Assembly: GCA_902767315.1 (NCBI GenBank) | Contig: CACXHB010000030.1 | Span: 1 to 64,000 of the forward strand | DNA: 64,000 bases | Direction of reading: 5' to 3' | Source: an uncultured Eubacteriales bacterium | GTDB taxonomy: Bacteria; Bacillota; Clostridia; Christensenellales; Aristaeellaceae | Shown: piece after piece, positions 43,370 through 51,894 of the stretch | Layout: each line of letters opens with the position of its first letter | How positions within the stretch are numbered: position 1 is the stretch's first letter | Notes under the pieces: model-generated | Told to the model about the DNA's origin: nothing | Seen by the model: the letters and a program-made list of their open reading frames with translations, nothing else | The model's database searches: none | Program-made: the position numbers and the translations under genes

Positions 43370-43741
43370 ATGGCTTCGAATACCGAAAAAAAGAATAACG
43401 ATCTGGCGAGCACGCCCTACGGATATACCCTCAGCGTCATTGGCGGCAAGTGGAAGATGATCCTGTTGTACCTGCTGTACGATCACAAGGTGGTGCGCTA
43501 CAACGAGCTGCAGCGGCTGGCGGGGGGCATCACCTACAAAACCCTCAGCGTGCAGTTGAAGGAATTGGAGGCCGACGGGCTGATTTTGCGGAAGGAATAT
43601 CCCCAGATTCCCCCCAAGGTGGAATACAGCCTTTCCCCCAAGGGGAAGTCGCTGATTCCCATTATGGACGCCATGTGCGACTGGGGGTATCATAACGGCG
43701 ACCGGGAATATGATTGCTGCGGCGAGGATTGCGACGAATAG
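43370..43741 (+). CDS. HxlR-family winged helix regulator
   Basis: A 123-residue regulator. TLSVIGGKWKMILLYLLYD (about residues 20-38), ITYKTLSVQLKELEADGLIL (about 53-72) and VEYSLSPKGKSL are the conserved DNA-binding helix and wing of HxlR/YodB/HypR proteins, many of which sense electrophiles or redox stress through a cysteine. Here cysteines occur near the C-terminus (CDWGYH and CCGEDC). It is divergent from the two aldo/keto reductase genes, which it likely controls. Confidence 0.92.
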   Translation: MASNTEKKNNDLASTPYGYTLSVIGGKWKMILLYLLYDHKVVRYNELQRLAGGITYKTLSVQLKELEADGLILRKEYPQIPPKVEYSLSPKGKSLIPIMDAMCDWGYHNGDREYDCCGEDCDE

Positions 43742-43826
43742 GTGCATTTTTAATATAAAGGCAGTGCAACAGAGGCGCGGTTCTGGTATAATTACAGTGG
43801 AAATATGTCATATGGAGACGGAACCA

Positions 43827-44633
43827 ATGCTGAAAACTCTGTATCATACCCGTCCGGGCGGATACGTGCTGAAACTGATCACCCGCCCCGGATTCTCCCG
43901 CACCTGTGCGGGCATATTGGATTCCCGGTATTCCCGGATGTATATCAAGCGCTTTATTCGCAGAAACGGCATTGACATGTCGGATTACGAATGGGAGCGT
44001 TGGCGTTCCTTCAACGCCTTTTTCATTCGAAAGATTCGTCCCGGCGCACGGCCGGTGGACATGGATCCCCGGGCGCTGGTGAGCCCCTGCGACAGCGTGC
44101 TCAGTGCCTACACCATCAATCAGGACAGCGTGTTTACCGTAAAGGGCACAAAGTATACCCTGGACACCCTGCTGACGGATCGGTGCGTGGCGGAAAAGTA
44201 CGCCGGGGGACTGTGCCTGATTTTCCGGATGATGCCGGTGAATTACCATCGGTATATCTATCCCGACGACGGGGTTAAGGGCGTGAACATTCCCATCCCG
44301 GGCAAGCTGCACACCGTTCGTCCGGTGGCCCAGGAAAAATATTCCATCTATGCCACCAATAGCCGGGAATTTACAACCCTGCACACCACGCACTTTGGCG
44401 ACGTGGTGTTTATGGAGGTGGGAGCGCTGATGGTGGGGCGCATTTGCAATCATCACCAGCAGCATGCCTTCCGGCGCGGGGAGGAAAAGGGCTATTTTGA
44501 ATACGGCGGCTCCACCATCATCCTGCTTTTGCAGAAGGATCGGGCAGAATTGAGCGAGGAGTTTCTGCCGGCGCTGAATTCCGGGGTGGAAATTCCCGTG
44601 CAGCTGGGCCATCGCATCGGGAGCGCCATATGA
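43827..44633 (+). CDS. psd: Phosphatidylserine decarboxylase
   Basis: A 268-residue membrane-associated enzyme that makes phosphatidylethanolamine. MMPVNYHRYIYPDDG (about residues 138-152) and TTLHTTHFGDVVFMEVGALM are family blocks, and YGGSTIILL (about 225-233) is the self-cleavage site in which Ser becomes the pyruvoyl cofactor (GGST, where LGST is usual). The start at 43827 follows GGAGACGGAACCA; the open frame upstream is not supported. A TGG-TATAAT extended -10 lies at 43784-43792. It overlaps the PAP2 gene by 4 bases. No phosphatidylserine synthase gene is nearby. Confidence 0.93.
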   Translation: MLKTLYHTRPGGYVLKLITRPGFSRTCAGILDSRYSRMYIKRFIRRNGIDMSDYEWERWRSFNAFFIRKIRPGARPVDMDPRALVSPCDSVLSAYTINQDSVFTVKGTKYTLDTLLTDRCVAEKYAGGLCLIFRMMPVNYHRYIYPDDGVKGVNIPIPGKLHTVRPVAQEKYSIYATNSREFTTLHTTHFGDVVFMEVGALMVGRICNHHQQHAFRRGEEKGYFEYGGSTIILLLQKDRAELSEEFLPALNSGVEIPVQLGHRIGSAI

Positions 44634-45262
44634 TAAAACGGCTGTGGAACCGATTCCCACGGTATGCCTGGGCCCCCATGCTGGCCATGTGGGCGGCGCA
44701 GTTTCAGGCCTATTATTTCAGCAAGGTGTTCGCACACAGGCCGATTGTGGATATGGCCCTGCCCATTGACAGCCGGATTCCGCTGGTCCCGGGGTGGATT
44801 TTGCCCTATGTGGGAGCGTATGTTTACTGGATTGCGGGCTATGGCTATCTTTGCGCGGTGGATAAAAAATACGGCCGGCAGATCGCCTTTGCGGATGTGC
44901 TGGGCAAAACCGTCGCCGCGCTGTTTTTCATCCTTTTGCCCACGACCATCGTCCGGCCGGACGCTTCCGGAGGGGGCGTTTGCCGGTGGATGGTGCGGAT
45001 GATTTACGCGCTGGACGAGCCCAGAAATCTGTTTCCCTCGCTGCACTGCTTTTGCAGCTGGATCATCGCCCGGGGGCTGATGCCCCTGAAGCAGGTGAAG
45101 CCCTGGGTGAAGTTTTCGGCGGCGGCGTTCAGTCTGCTGGTTTGCGCGTCCACCCTTTTCACCCGGCAGCATCTGTTTCTGGACGTGCCGGGGGGCATTC
45201 TGCTGGCGGAGGGCTGCCTGCTGCTGGCGCGGCTTTGGGGGAAAAAGCGCAAAGAGGCCTGA
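44630..45262 (+). CDS. PAP2-family membrane phosphatase-like protein
   Basis: A 210-residue membrane protein with about five spans. RNLFPSLHCFCSWI (about residues 135-148) and TRQHLFLDVPGGILLAEG (about 176-193) match the second and third PAP2 phosphatase motifs (SxxSxH/PSxH and SR..HxxxD). The first motif, KxxxxxxRP, is only loosely matched by the TTIVRPDA segment. It probably acts on phospholipid-type substrates. The ATGA overlap with psd implies a joint lipid function. Confidence 0.85.
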   Translation: MIKRLWNRFPRYAWAPMLAMWAAQFQAYYFSKVFAHRPIVDMALPIDSRIPLVPGWILPYVGAYVYWIAGYGYLCAVDKKYGRQIAFADVLGKTVAALFFILLPTTIVRPDASGGGVCRWMVRMIYALDEPRNLFPSLHCFCSWIIARGLMPLKQVKPWVKFSAAAFSLLVCASTLFTRQHLFLDVPGGILLAEGCLLLARLWGKKRKEA

Positions 45263-45277
45263 AGGGAGGCGCGGCGG

Positions 45278-46336
45278 ATGAAATTCAAAAATTCATTGGC
45301 CTTTCGGCTGATCGTATACATCTTTCTGATTATGTCGGCGGCGAATTTTCTCGCCGGTGCGTGGTATCTTTTTCTGTCCAGACGGACGGGGATTGTGCCG
45401 GAACGGTGGTTTGAACTGTTTCGTTCGCCGGTGCAGCTGCTGATTCTGAGCCTGATTTTAGGCACGCTTTTGTCCACGCTTCTGTCCCGGATGCTGGTTC
45501 GACCCATTAACCGGCTGGTGGAGGCCACGAAGAAGGTGGCCCAGGGGGATTTCTCCGTGCGGGTGCATCTGGACGAGGGGGAGGACGAAATCGCCGAGCT
45601 GGTGGGCAGCTTCAACGACATGACCCAGGAATTGGGCAACAACGAAATCTTCAAAAAGGATTTTATCAACAGCTTCAGCCATGAATTCAAGACCCCCATC
45701 GTGTCCATCCGGGGCTTTGCCCGGCAATTGCAGCGGGAAGACCTGACGGAGGAGCAGAAGAAGGAATATGTGGATATTATCGTTCGGGAATCCGAGCGGC
45801 TGGCCAACATGTCCTCGAACATTCTGCTGCTGACCCGGTTGGAGAACCAGCAGATTATGCCCGATTTGCGGAAATATCGGCTGGACGAGCAATTGCGGGA
45901 GGCGGTGCTGCTGCTGGAGCGGCAGTGGAGCGAAAAGGAACTGGAGCTGGAAATCGACCTGACTGATTTGAGCGTTACCGCCAACGAGGAAATGCTTTCC
46001 CACGTATGGATTAATCTCATCGGAAACGCTGTGAAATTTTCAAACCCCGGGGGCAAACTGGGGGTTTCCTGCCGGATGGAAGGAACCAGCGCGGTGGTGA
46101 AGATTTCCGACAGCGGCGTCGGCATGGACGAGGCCACCCAGAAGCGCATTTTTGATAAATTTTATCAGGGCGACGTTTCGGGCTCCGCCAGTCCTTCCCA
46201 CGCCACCGAGGGAAACGGCCTGGGGCTTCCCCTGGCGAAGCGGATTGTGGAATTGTCCGGCGGATGCATCCGGGTGGAAAGCCGGCCGGGTCAGGGCTCC
46301 GTTTTCACGGTGGAATTGCCCATGAACAACGGCTGA
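45278..46336 (+). CDS. Membrane sensor histidine kinase (orphan)
   Basis: A 352-residue kinase. Two membrane segments (about residues 8-28 and 48-66) enclose only about 20 residues outside, so the sensor is very small. A HAMP domain follows (about 68-122, RPINRLVEATKKVAQGDFSV), then the phosphoacceptor box NSFSHEFKTPIVSIRG (about 128-143) and ATPase motifs INLIGNAVKFSNPGG (N), DSGVGMDEATQKRIF (G1) and GNGLGLPLAKRIVE (G2). No response regulator gene is adjacent, which is unusual. It lies 15 bases after the PAP2 gene, GGAGG at the start. Confidence 0.92.
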   Translation: MKFKNSLAFRLIVYIFLIMSAANFLAGAWYLFLSRRTGIVPERWFELFRSPVQLLILSLILGTLLSTLLSRMLVRPINRLVEATKKVAQGDFSVRVHLDEGEDEIAELVGSFNDMTQELGNNEIFKKDFINSFSHEFKTPIVSIRGFARQLQREDLTEEQKKEYVDIIVRESERLANMSSNILLLTRLENQQIMPDLRKYRLDEQLREAVLLLERQWSEKELELEIDLTDLSVTANEEMLSHVWINLIGNAVKFSNPGGKLGVSCRMEGTSAVVKISDSGVGMDEATQKRIFDKFYQGDVSGSASPSHATEGNGLGLPLAKRIVELSGGCIRVESRPGQGSVFTVELPMNNG

Positions 46337-46342
46337 AGATTG

Positions 46343-46388
46343 CCCCGGCCTGTCGGGAAAAGGACGGACAGGCCGGGGACGCTTTTTT
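46343..46388 (+). terminator. Rho-independent terminator after the kinase gene
   Basis: CCCCGGCCTGTC (46343-46354) pairs perfectly with GACAGGCCGGGG (46367-46378), followed by ACGCTTTTTT. Confidence 0.9.
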
Positions 46389-46396
46389 GCGCCGCG

Positions 46397-46425
46397 TTGC
46401 AAATGGAAACGGCGTGTGATAAAAT
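46397..46425 (+). promoter_or_regulatory. Promoter of the DnaD/DnaI replication operon
   Basis: TTGCAA (46397-46402), 17 bases, TAAAAT (46420-46425), 30 bases before ATG 46456. Confidence 0.7.
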
Positions 46426-46455
46426 TTTGATGACCTTACAAGGGAGGAAATGTGC

Positions 46456-47919
46456 ATGCCCTTTCTGAGCTTTGCAGACAACAGCGCCATGTATGACGCC
46501 ACGCCGCTGGACAATATGTTCATCATTGAGAACCTGCCCACAGCGCCGGAAAATTTTCTGAAGGTGTATATTTATGCGCGCATGCTCTGCCTGCATCCCG
46601 AAATCGGAAATGGGGAAGAGCTGGAGCGGGCGTTGGGCATCGACGAGGCCACGGTGGAAAACGCCATGAATTACTGGGAACGCCAGGGGCTGGTGCGCCG
46701 GGTGGCGGATCAGCCGCCGGAATATGTATTTTTGCCGGTGCGCGGCGGTCAGGTCAACGAAATGGAGCGGGATTATTATAAATTCCGGGATTTCGACGCG
46801 TCGCTGCAGGCGCTGTTCCCCGGGGATAAAATGGTGCACGGGGCCCAGTACGCCCTGGCCAACGATTGGGTCGAGACCCTGCATTTCACCCAGGAGGCGG
46901 CGCTGGAACTGGTACGGGGCACCATTCAGCGTTCCCGTTCTAAAAGCCCCACCCCTTCCAGCATTTTCAAAACCGCAGACCGCACGGCGGCAAAGCTGGC
47001 GGACGCGGGCATTACCGACGCGGAGGGGGTGCGCCGGGCGATGCAGGGGGACGAGCAGGCCAGCTCCACGGCCCGAAAGGTGCTGTTCCGGCTGGGACTG
47101 CGGCGCAATCCCACCGGCCCGGAGGAACAGATGGCGGCCAAGTGGTTAGGCGAATGGCAGTTAACGCCGGAAGAGATTCTGGCGGCCTGCGACGAGACGG
47201 TGAAGGCCACCAACCCCTCCTTTGCTTATCTGGACAAAATCATCGAATCCAGTCGGCAGAATGACGGCTCCTTTGACGCGGTGAAGGAACTTCTGGAAAC
47301 CCTGGGGAATTATCAGAAACCCAACCGGGAGCAGCGCACCTGGTACGCCGCCCGGATGCAGGAAGGCTTTCAGCCGGAAACCCTGCGCCTGGCCGCGGCT
47401 CAGCGGGCCAAGCGGGGCGGCAGCTTTGAGGGGCTGGAAAAGATGGTTACTCAGTGGAAGGAACTGGGCCTGACCCGACTGGCGGACGCGGAGGCCTTTG
47501 TCAGCCGCAACGAGGCGCTTCTGGAGGAATTTTCCGCCATATTGCGGGGCGCGGAAATTCAGATGCGGCCCACGGTGGATGATCTGGCCGCATACGAAGA
47601 TTGGAAAAGCTGCTTCCAGAGTGGGGTGGTGGAATTTGCCGCCCAGTGCGCCCGGGGCAAGCGGTATCCCATCAGCTATATGCGGGGGCTGCTGGAAACC
47701 TGGCGGGAGGCGAACGTCACCAGTCTGGAGGCCGCGCAGGAATATCAGCAGCGGCCCCGGGAGAGCGGAACCCGGCCGCAGTCCAATGCGCCCAAGAATC
47801 CGGCGTTGAATTACGAGCAGCGTGAATATCGGAATGAGGACTTTGAGGACGACTCTTATATCGAAATGGCGAAGGCCTATCTGGCCCGGCAGCAGGCGGA
47901 AGAAAACGGGGGTGACTGA
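46456..47919 (+). CDS. DnaD-domain replication initiation protein
   Basis: A 487-residue protein with an N-terminal DnaD-like winged helix (YIYARMLCLHPEIGNGEELE, ERALGIDEATVENAMNYWER, GLVRRV) and two DnaB/DnaD C-terminal type segments containing WLGEWQLTPEEILAACDETV (about 215-260) and the later related segment GLLETWREANVTSLEAAQEY (about 412-431). Such proteins help load the replicative helicase and PriA-dependent primosome. The start at 46456 is favoured by the 8-base spacing to GGGAGG; ATG 46450 is too close. Two bases separate it from the DnaI-like gene, as expected for partners. Confidence 0.85.
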   Translation: MPFLSFADNSAMYDATPLDNMFIIENLPTAPENFLKVYIYARMLCLHPEIGNGEELERALGIDEATVENAMNYWERQGLVRRVADQPPEYVFLPVRGGQVNEMERDYYKFRDFDASLQALFPGDKMVHGAQYALANDWVETLHFTQEAALELVRGTIQRSRSKSPTPSSIFKTADRTAAKLADAGITDAEGVRRAMQGDEQASSTARKVLFRLGLRRNPTGPEEQMAAKWLGEWQLTPEEILAACDETVKATNPSFAYLDKIIESSRQNDGSFDAVKELLETLGNYQKPNREQRTWYAARMQEGFQPETLRLAAAQRAKRGGSFEGLEKMVTQWKELGLTRLADAEAFVSRNEALLEEFSAILRGAEIQMRPTVDDLAAYEDWKSCFQSGVVEFAAQCARGKRYPISYMRGLLETWREANVTSLEAAQEYQQRPRESGTRPQSNAPKNPALNYEQREYRNEDFEDDSYIEMAKAYLARQQAEENGGD

Positions 47920-47921
47920 AG

Positions 47922-48929
47922 ATGGATCGAGCCGAACACATTCGGGCGCTGCAGGCGGAATACGCCCAGCTTCAGGCACAGGATCGCCGGGAGGCGGAGG
48001 CACGGCTGCGGGAAGTGTTGGCCCGGGATCCGGAAATCGGCGTGCTCAGAACCCGGGGCGCGGCCATCGCCCTGGAAGCCATGCGGGAGATGATGCGCCA
48101 GACGGATCTGGAAAAACGGCGGCAGGCGGCGGAAAAAATGCGCCGGGACGGGCTGGAAAACAACAGGCAGCTGCGGCTGCGGCTTACGGCCCTGGGACTG
48201 CCGGAGGATTATCTGGAGGAGAAGCATCGCTGCGAAAAGTGTCGGGATACGGGCTATACCGACGACATCCCCGCCCGGTTCTGTGAATGCTTTCAGAAGG
48301 CGCTGCGGCTGAGAATGTTCGAGGACGGTACCATGGCGGGGCTGGATCGACAGAATTTCGCCCATTTTTCGGATGAACTGGTGAGAAAATGCAATACGCC
48401 GCAGGAGGCACAAAATCTTTTGTTTGCAAAAACAATCTGCCAGCAATTCGCTCAGGAATATCCCCGGGTGGAGCGGCCGAATCTGCTGTTGTACGGCCCG
48501 GGCGGCGTGGGGAAGACCTTCCTTCTGAACTGCGTCTTCGCCCGGCTGCTGGAAAGGGGCTTTTCCGGCGTGCGCATTACTGCCTATCGGATGCACGAGA
48601 CCATGCGCCAGAAACATATCGGCGCACAGGAAGAGGCCCAGGGCTTTGAGGAGCTGATTCAGACGCCGATTCTGGTAATCGACGATCTGGGTACGGAGCC
48701 CATGCTGCGCAACATTACCGTGGAATATCTGTTTACGCTGCTGAACGAGCGCTGCGCCGCCGGCCGGGCGACGCTGATCGCCACGAACCTTTCCCCGGCC
48801 GAATTAAAGGAGCGCTATGGCGAGCGGGTGGCTTCCCGCCTGCTGGACAGAAGCAGGTGCGTGACGGTGCGCATGGCCGGCGCGGATCTCAGACAGGGAA
48901 AGCCCAGAAACGGAGGAGAAGAAGCATGA
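47922..48929 (+). CDS. DnaI/DnaC-like helicase loader ATPase
   Basis: A 335-residue AAA+ ATPase. The N-terminal 95 residues are a charged helical region, followed by a zinc-binding segment CEKCRDTGYTDDIPARFCEC (about residues 103-122), as in DnaI. The ATPase core has Walker A YGPGGVGKTFLLN (about 189-201), Walker B ILVIDDLGTEPM (about 249-260) and sensor region LIATNLSPAELKERYGERV (about 285-303) with RLLDRS. It loads the replicative helicase with the DnaD-like protein. It overlaps the next gene by 4 bases (ATGA). Confidence 0.92.
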   Translation: MDRAEHIRALQAEYAQLQAQDRREAEARLREVLARDPEIGVLRTRGAAIALEAMREMMRQTDLEKRRQAAEKMRRDGLENNRQLRLRLTALGLPEDYLEEKHRCEKCRDTGYTDDIPARFCECFQKALRLRMFEDGTMAGLDRQNFAHFSDELVRKCNTPQEAQNLLFAKTICQQFAQEYPRVERPNLLLYGPGGVGKTFLLNCVFARLLERGFSGVRITAYRMHETMRQKHIGAQEEAQGFEELIQTPILVIDDLGTEPMLRNITVEYLFTLLNERCAAGRATLIATNLSPAELKERYGERVASRLLDRSRCVTVRMAGADLRQGKPRNGGEEA

Positions 48930-49450
48930 TGAATCCGGTTGCCCGGGAGGTATTTGAACTGATTTCGGCCATGGGCATTGGCTATCAGTACGTGGAGCAT
49001 CCTCCGGTGGAGACCATCGAGGACTGTTTTGCCCCGGCGGAGGCGCTGAACGCCGTGATTCCCAAGAATCTGTTTCTCTGCCCCCGGAATCAGAGCAGCT
49101 TCCATCTTTTGCTGGTGCGGCCCGATGCGGTGTATCGCACGGCGGACATTTCCAAGCAGCTGGGCGTCTCCCGGCTGAGCTTCGGCCCTTCCGAAAAGCT
49201 GTATGAATATCTGCAGACCCTGCCCGGGGCGATTTCCCCCATGGGCCTGTTGTTCGACGAGGAGAAAAAGGTGCATCTGGCGGTGGATTCCGCCCTGCGG
49301 CAGGTTCCTCGGCTGGGGTTCCATCCCTGCATCAACACCATGTCGCTGGCCATGAGCGGGGAGGATTTCTTCGGGAAATTCCTGCCTGCCCTGGAGATTG
49401 AGCCTACTTTTGTGGAAATTCACGATTTTAAGCATGAAGACGAGGCATAA
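48926..49450 (+). CDS. YbaK/ProX-type aminoacyl-tRNA deacylase
   Basis: A 174-residue editing protein related to ProXp/YbaK domains, which hydrolyse mischarged tRNAs. The opening REVFELISAMGIGYQYVEHP, PVETIEDC and then KNLFLCPRNQSSFHLLLV are the family blocks, with GAISPMGLLFDEEKKVHLAVD near the middle (about 104-124). The start at 48926 follows GGAGGAGAAGAAGC and overlaps the DnaI-like stop. The next gene starts 17 bases before its end, so the operon is tightly packed. Confidence 0.88.
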   Translation: MMNPVAREVFELISAMGIGYQYVEHPPVETIEDCFAPAEALNAVIPKNLFLCPRNQSSFHLLLVRPDAVYRTADISKQLGVSRLSFGPSEKLYEYLQTLPGAISPMGLLFDEEKKVHLAVDSALRQVPRLGFHPCINTMSLAMSGEDFFGKFLPALEIEPTFVEIHDFKHEDEA

Positions 49451-50588
49451 TAGGATTTGGGCGGCGCTGCTTCTGCTGGCGGCGCTGCTGGTCAGCACCC
49501 TTTCCCCGGCTCTGGCGGAAGCGCACATGCCCCAGGTGGCGGACGTCGCCCGAAAAAGCGTGCATATTCGGGCGGTGGGGGATCTGATGATGCATCAGCG
49601 ACAGCTGGATCTCGCCTGGCGGGAGGGGGGAGCCTATGATTTTGACCCCCAATATGCGCTGGTAAAGGATTCCCTTTCCGATGCGGATTACACCATTGCC
49701 AACCTGGAAACCACGATAGGCCTATACGGAAACCAGCCCTATTCCGGCTATCCCCGGTTTAACGCCCCGGAGAGCCTGCTGGATACCATTCGGGCGGCGG
49801 GGGTGGATTTTCTGACCCTGGCCAATAACCACATGCTGGACCGGTATTTTGAAGGCATGCTCACCACGGTGGAGCGGGTGGATCAGTGGGGCTTCGATCA
49901 TGGCGGCGCGTATCGCACCCCGAAAGAGGCCGCCACACCGGTGGCGGTGGAGGTAAACGGCGTAAAAATCGGCTTTCTGTGCTACACGGCCCACACCAAC
50001 GGCATGGAACGCTACTGCGACGCGGGCGCTACGGAATACGGGATTTCCTATCTGAAGGATGCGGATTTCGCGGCGGACGTGGAGGCGCTGCGGGCGGCAG
50101 GGGCGGAATTCATCGTCTGTCTGCCCCATTGGGGTACGGAATATCAGCGCAGGCCGGACGCGGATGTGCGCCAGACAGCCCTGAAAATGGCGGAAGCCGG
50201 CGTAGACGTGATTCTGGGCAGCCATCCTCACATGGTGCAGCCCATGGAATGGCTGGAGGTGGACACGCCCCAGGGCGCCCGGCGCACGCTGGTGGTCTGG
50301 TCCATGGGCAACTTCATTTCCAACATGAAGATTCAATACACGGATTCGGGCGTGATCGTGGATTTCACCATTGTGGAACAGCCGGACGGCAGCTACGCGG
50401 TGGAAGACGTGGGCTATGTGCCCATCTATTGCTGGCGACAGGAAAACTGCATTCAGGCGCTGTGCTCCGGGGAATATCTGGAGACGCCGCCCTCGGGCAT
50501 GGCGGACAGCACCTGGGCGCGGCTGAAAAAAAGCCATGCCGAACTGGTGGAACTGATGGGCGACGAATTCCGCCTGCTGGAAAAATGA
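49434..50588 (+). CDS. CapA-family exported protein (poly-gamma-glutamate biosynthesis-like)
   Basis: A 384-residue exported metallophosphatase-fold protein. Residues 1-28 form a signal peptide (IWAALLLLAALLVSTLSPALA-EA). The CapA core has IRAVGDLMMH (about 45-54), YTIANLETTIG, FLTLANNHMLDR, VCLPHWGTEYQ and ILGSHPHMVQPM, whose Asp, Asn and His residues bind metal in this family. Homologues act in polyglutamate capsule synthesis, but no capB or capC gene is nearby, so a different surface role is possible. The start overlaps the previous gene by 17 bases. Confidence 0.88.
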   Translation: MKTRHNRIWAALLLLAALLVSTLSPALAEAHMPQVADVARKSVHIRAVGDLMMHQRQLDLAWREGGAYDFDPQYALVKDSLSDADYTIANLETTIGLYGNQPYSGYPRFNAPESLLDTIRAAGVDFLTLANNHMLDRYFEGMLTTVERVDQWGFDHGGAYRTPKEAATPVAVEVNGVKIGFLCYTAHTNGMERYCDAGATEYGISYLKDADFAADVEALRAAGAEFIVCLPHWGTEYQRRPDADVRQTALKMAEAGVDVILGSHPHMVQPMEWLEVDTPQGARRTLVVWSMGNFISNMKIQYTDSGVIVDFTIVEQPDGSYAVEDVGYVPIYCWRQENCIQALCSGEYLETPPSGMADSTWARLKKSHAELVELMGDEFRLLEK

Positions 50589-50644
50589 ATCCAAACGGCG
50601 CTTACCCGGGCCGGGCTTTCTGGGGAATTCGCCTGGCAGTATGC

Positions 50645-50673
50645 TTTACAGACGCAGGGGAACGTGGTATAAT
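50645..50673 (+). promoter_or_regulatory. Promoter of smpB
   Basis: TTTACA (50645-50650), 17 bases, TATAAT (50668-50673), 35 bases before the GTG start of smpB. Confidence 0.8.
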
Positions 50674-50708
50674 AGCAGATGCAGAAGGAGCGAAAGGGGG
50701 AAAGCATC

Positions 50709-51173
50709 GTGCCAAAGCAGACGGGAACGAAGATTGTTGCGCAGAACAAGCGCGCCCGGCACGATTATTTCGTCCTGGAAACCTGGGAAGCGGGCATCGA
50801 GCTCAAGGGGACGGAAGTGAAGTCCATTCGCCTGGGCCAGTGCAATCTGAAGGATTGCTATGGCACGGTGAAGGACGGCGAACTTTGGGTGTATGGCATG
50901 CACATCAGTCCCTATGAGAAGGGCAGCTTTTCCAACACGGATCCCATTCGCCCTAAGCGCATGCTGATGCACAAGGCGGAAATCCGCAAGCTGCAGGCCA
51001 GCGTGATGCAGAAGGGCCTGGCGATCGTTCCCCTGAACGTCTATCTGAAGGACGGCCGCGTGAAGGCGGAAATCGGCCTGTGCAAGGGCAAAAAGCTCTA
51101 CGACAAGCGGGACGACATGGCCAAGCGCGACGCGCAGCGGGATATCGAGCGCTCCTTTGCCGGCCGGGAATGA
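50709..51173 (+). CDS. smpB: SsrA-binding protein SmpB
   Basis: A 154-residue RNA-binding protein that delivers alanylated tmRNA to stalled ribosomes. NKRARHDYFVLETWEAGIEL, GTEVKSIRLGQCNLKDC and LYDKRDDMAKRDAQRDIERS match the oligonucleotide-binding barrel and the C-terminal tail of SmpB, KGKKLYDKR included. It starts at GTG 50709 after AGGGGGAAAGCATC; the ATG at 50679 would lie too close to the promoter. The tmRNA gene follows 24 bases downstream, the common partner arrangement. Confidence 0.95.
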   Translation: MPKQTGTKIVAQNKRARHDYFVLETWEAGIELKGTEVKSIRLGQCNLKDCYGTVKDGELWVYGMHISPYEKGSFSNTDPIRPKRMLMHKAEIRKLQASVMQKGLAIVPLNVYLKDGRVKAEIGLCKGKKLYDKRDDMAKRDAQRDIERSFAGRE

Positions 51174-51197
51174 TCCGCCGGCGGCGAATTTCAACAT

Positions 51198-51548
51198 GGG
51201 GGTGTACTGGTTTCGACGGGGACACGGAAGGCAGGATAAGCGTGCGGCGGCCCTGCACCGCCTCAAAAACGGGAACTTAAAATGAACTGACAACTACGAA
51301 AACGTAGCTTTCGCGGCTTAATCCGCGATCGTCGACCCTAAGCCTCCTGCGGCGTAGGCCATCGGCGTCATAAAAGCAGGGAACCAGTCCGCTTAAGCTT
51401 TGCGGCGGACGGGACTTTATGAAGCTACTGAAACCGCAACGCCTTCTACGGCGGCGCGGCAGAGGGAATGTTAAAACGTAGAATGCGCACGGAGAAAGTC
51501 CTGTGGTCCGGTTTTCGGACTGGGGTTCGACTCCCCACACCTCCACCA
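51198..51548 (+). ncRNA. ssrA: Transfer-messenger RNA (tmRNA)
   Basis: A 351-base RNA for rescue of stalled ribosomes. The 5' end GGGGGTGTACTGGTTTCGAC and the 3' end GGTTCGACTCCCCACACC, then TCCACCA, form the tRNA-Ala-like acceptor with a G-U wobble and encoded CCA. The peptide tag frame reads GAC AAC TAC GAA AAC GTA then GCT TTC GCG GCT TAA at 51289-51321, giving DNYENVAFAA, close to the known xxNYxxALAA-type degradation tags. The resume codon just before it (ACT) is a guess. Confidence 0.95.
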
Positions 51549-51590
51549 AACAGGTATTGGACGAACACCTAAGAGTTCGCTCTGATCCAC

Positions 51591-51640
51591 AACAGAAAAA
51601 CGTCGTCTTGGGAGTGATCCCCAGGCGACGCTTTTCTGTT
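51591..51640 (+). terminator. Terminator after tmRNA
   Basis: A long inverted repeat: AACAGAAAAACGTCGTCTTGG pairs with CCAGGCGACGCTTTTCTGTT-type arm with a few mismatches. It is followed by ATAATTG. Confidence 0.8.
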
Positions 51641-51718
51641 ATAATTGTTATAATATTGATTGCTTATATTTGTAAGCTTGCGTCTGGTACATAAAAAAAC
51701 TATAAAATATTTACCATG

Positions 51719-51805
51719 TTGATCTTACTTCTATTGCGATACTATAATAAATGACTCAATTCAGCCTTAAATATGTTGACAATGTAATTAAATGTGTGAT
51801 ATAGT
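51719..51805 (+). promoter_or_regulatory. Tandem promoters upstream of the third ABC exporter pair
   Basis: P1 is TTGATC (51719-51724), 18 bases, TATAAT (51743-51748). P2 is TTGACA (51776-51781), 18 bases, TGA-extended TATAGT (51800-51805). The 250 bases from 51641 to 51894 are clearly AT-rich compared with their surroundings. GTGCTA (51804-51809) and TAGCAC, about 35 bases downstream, form an inverted repeat that could be an operator. Confidence 0.7.
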
Positions 51806-51894
51806 GCTAATAATTGAGAAGCAAGTGTTTTGCGAAAACGACTAGCACTGCCGGGTTACTTTGGCGTAAGCTTATTGAAAAGGGAGGTTTTCTT

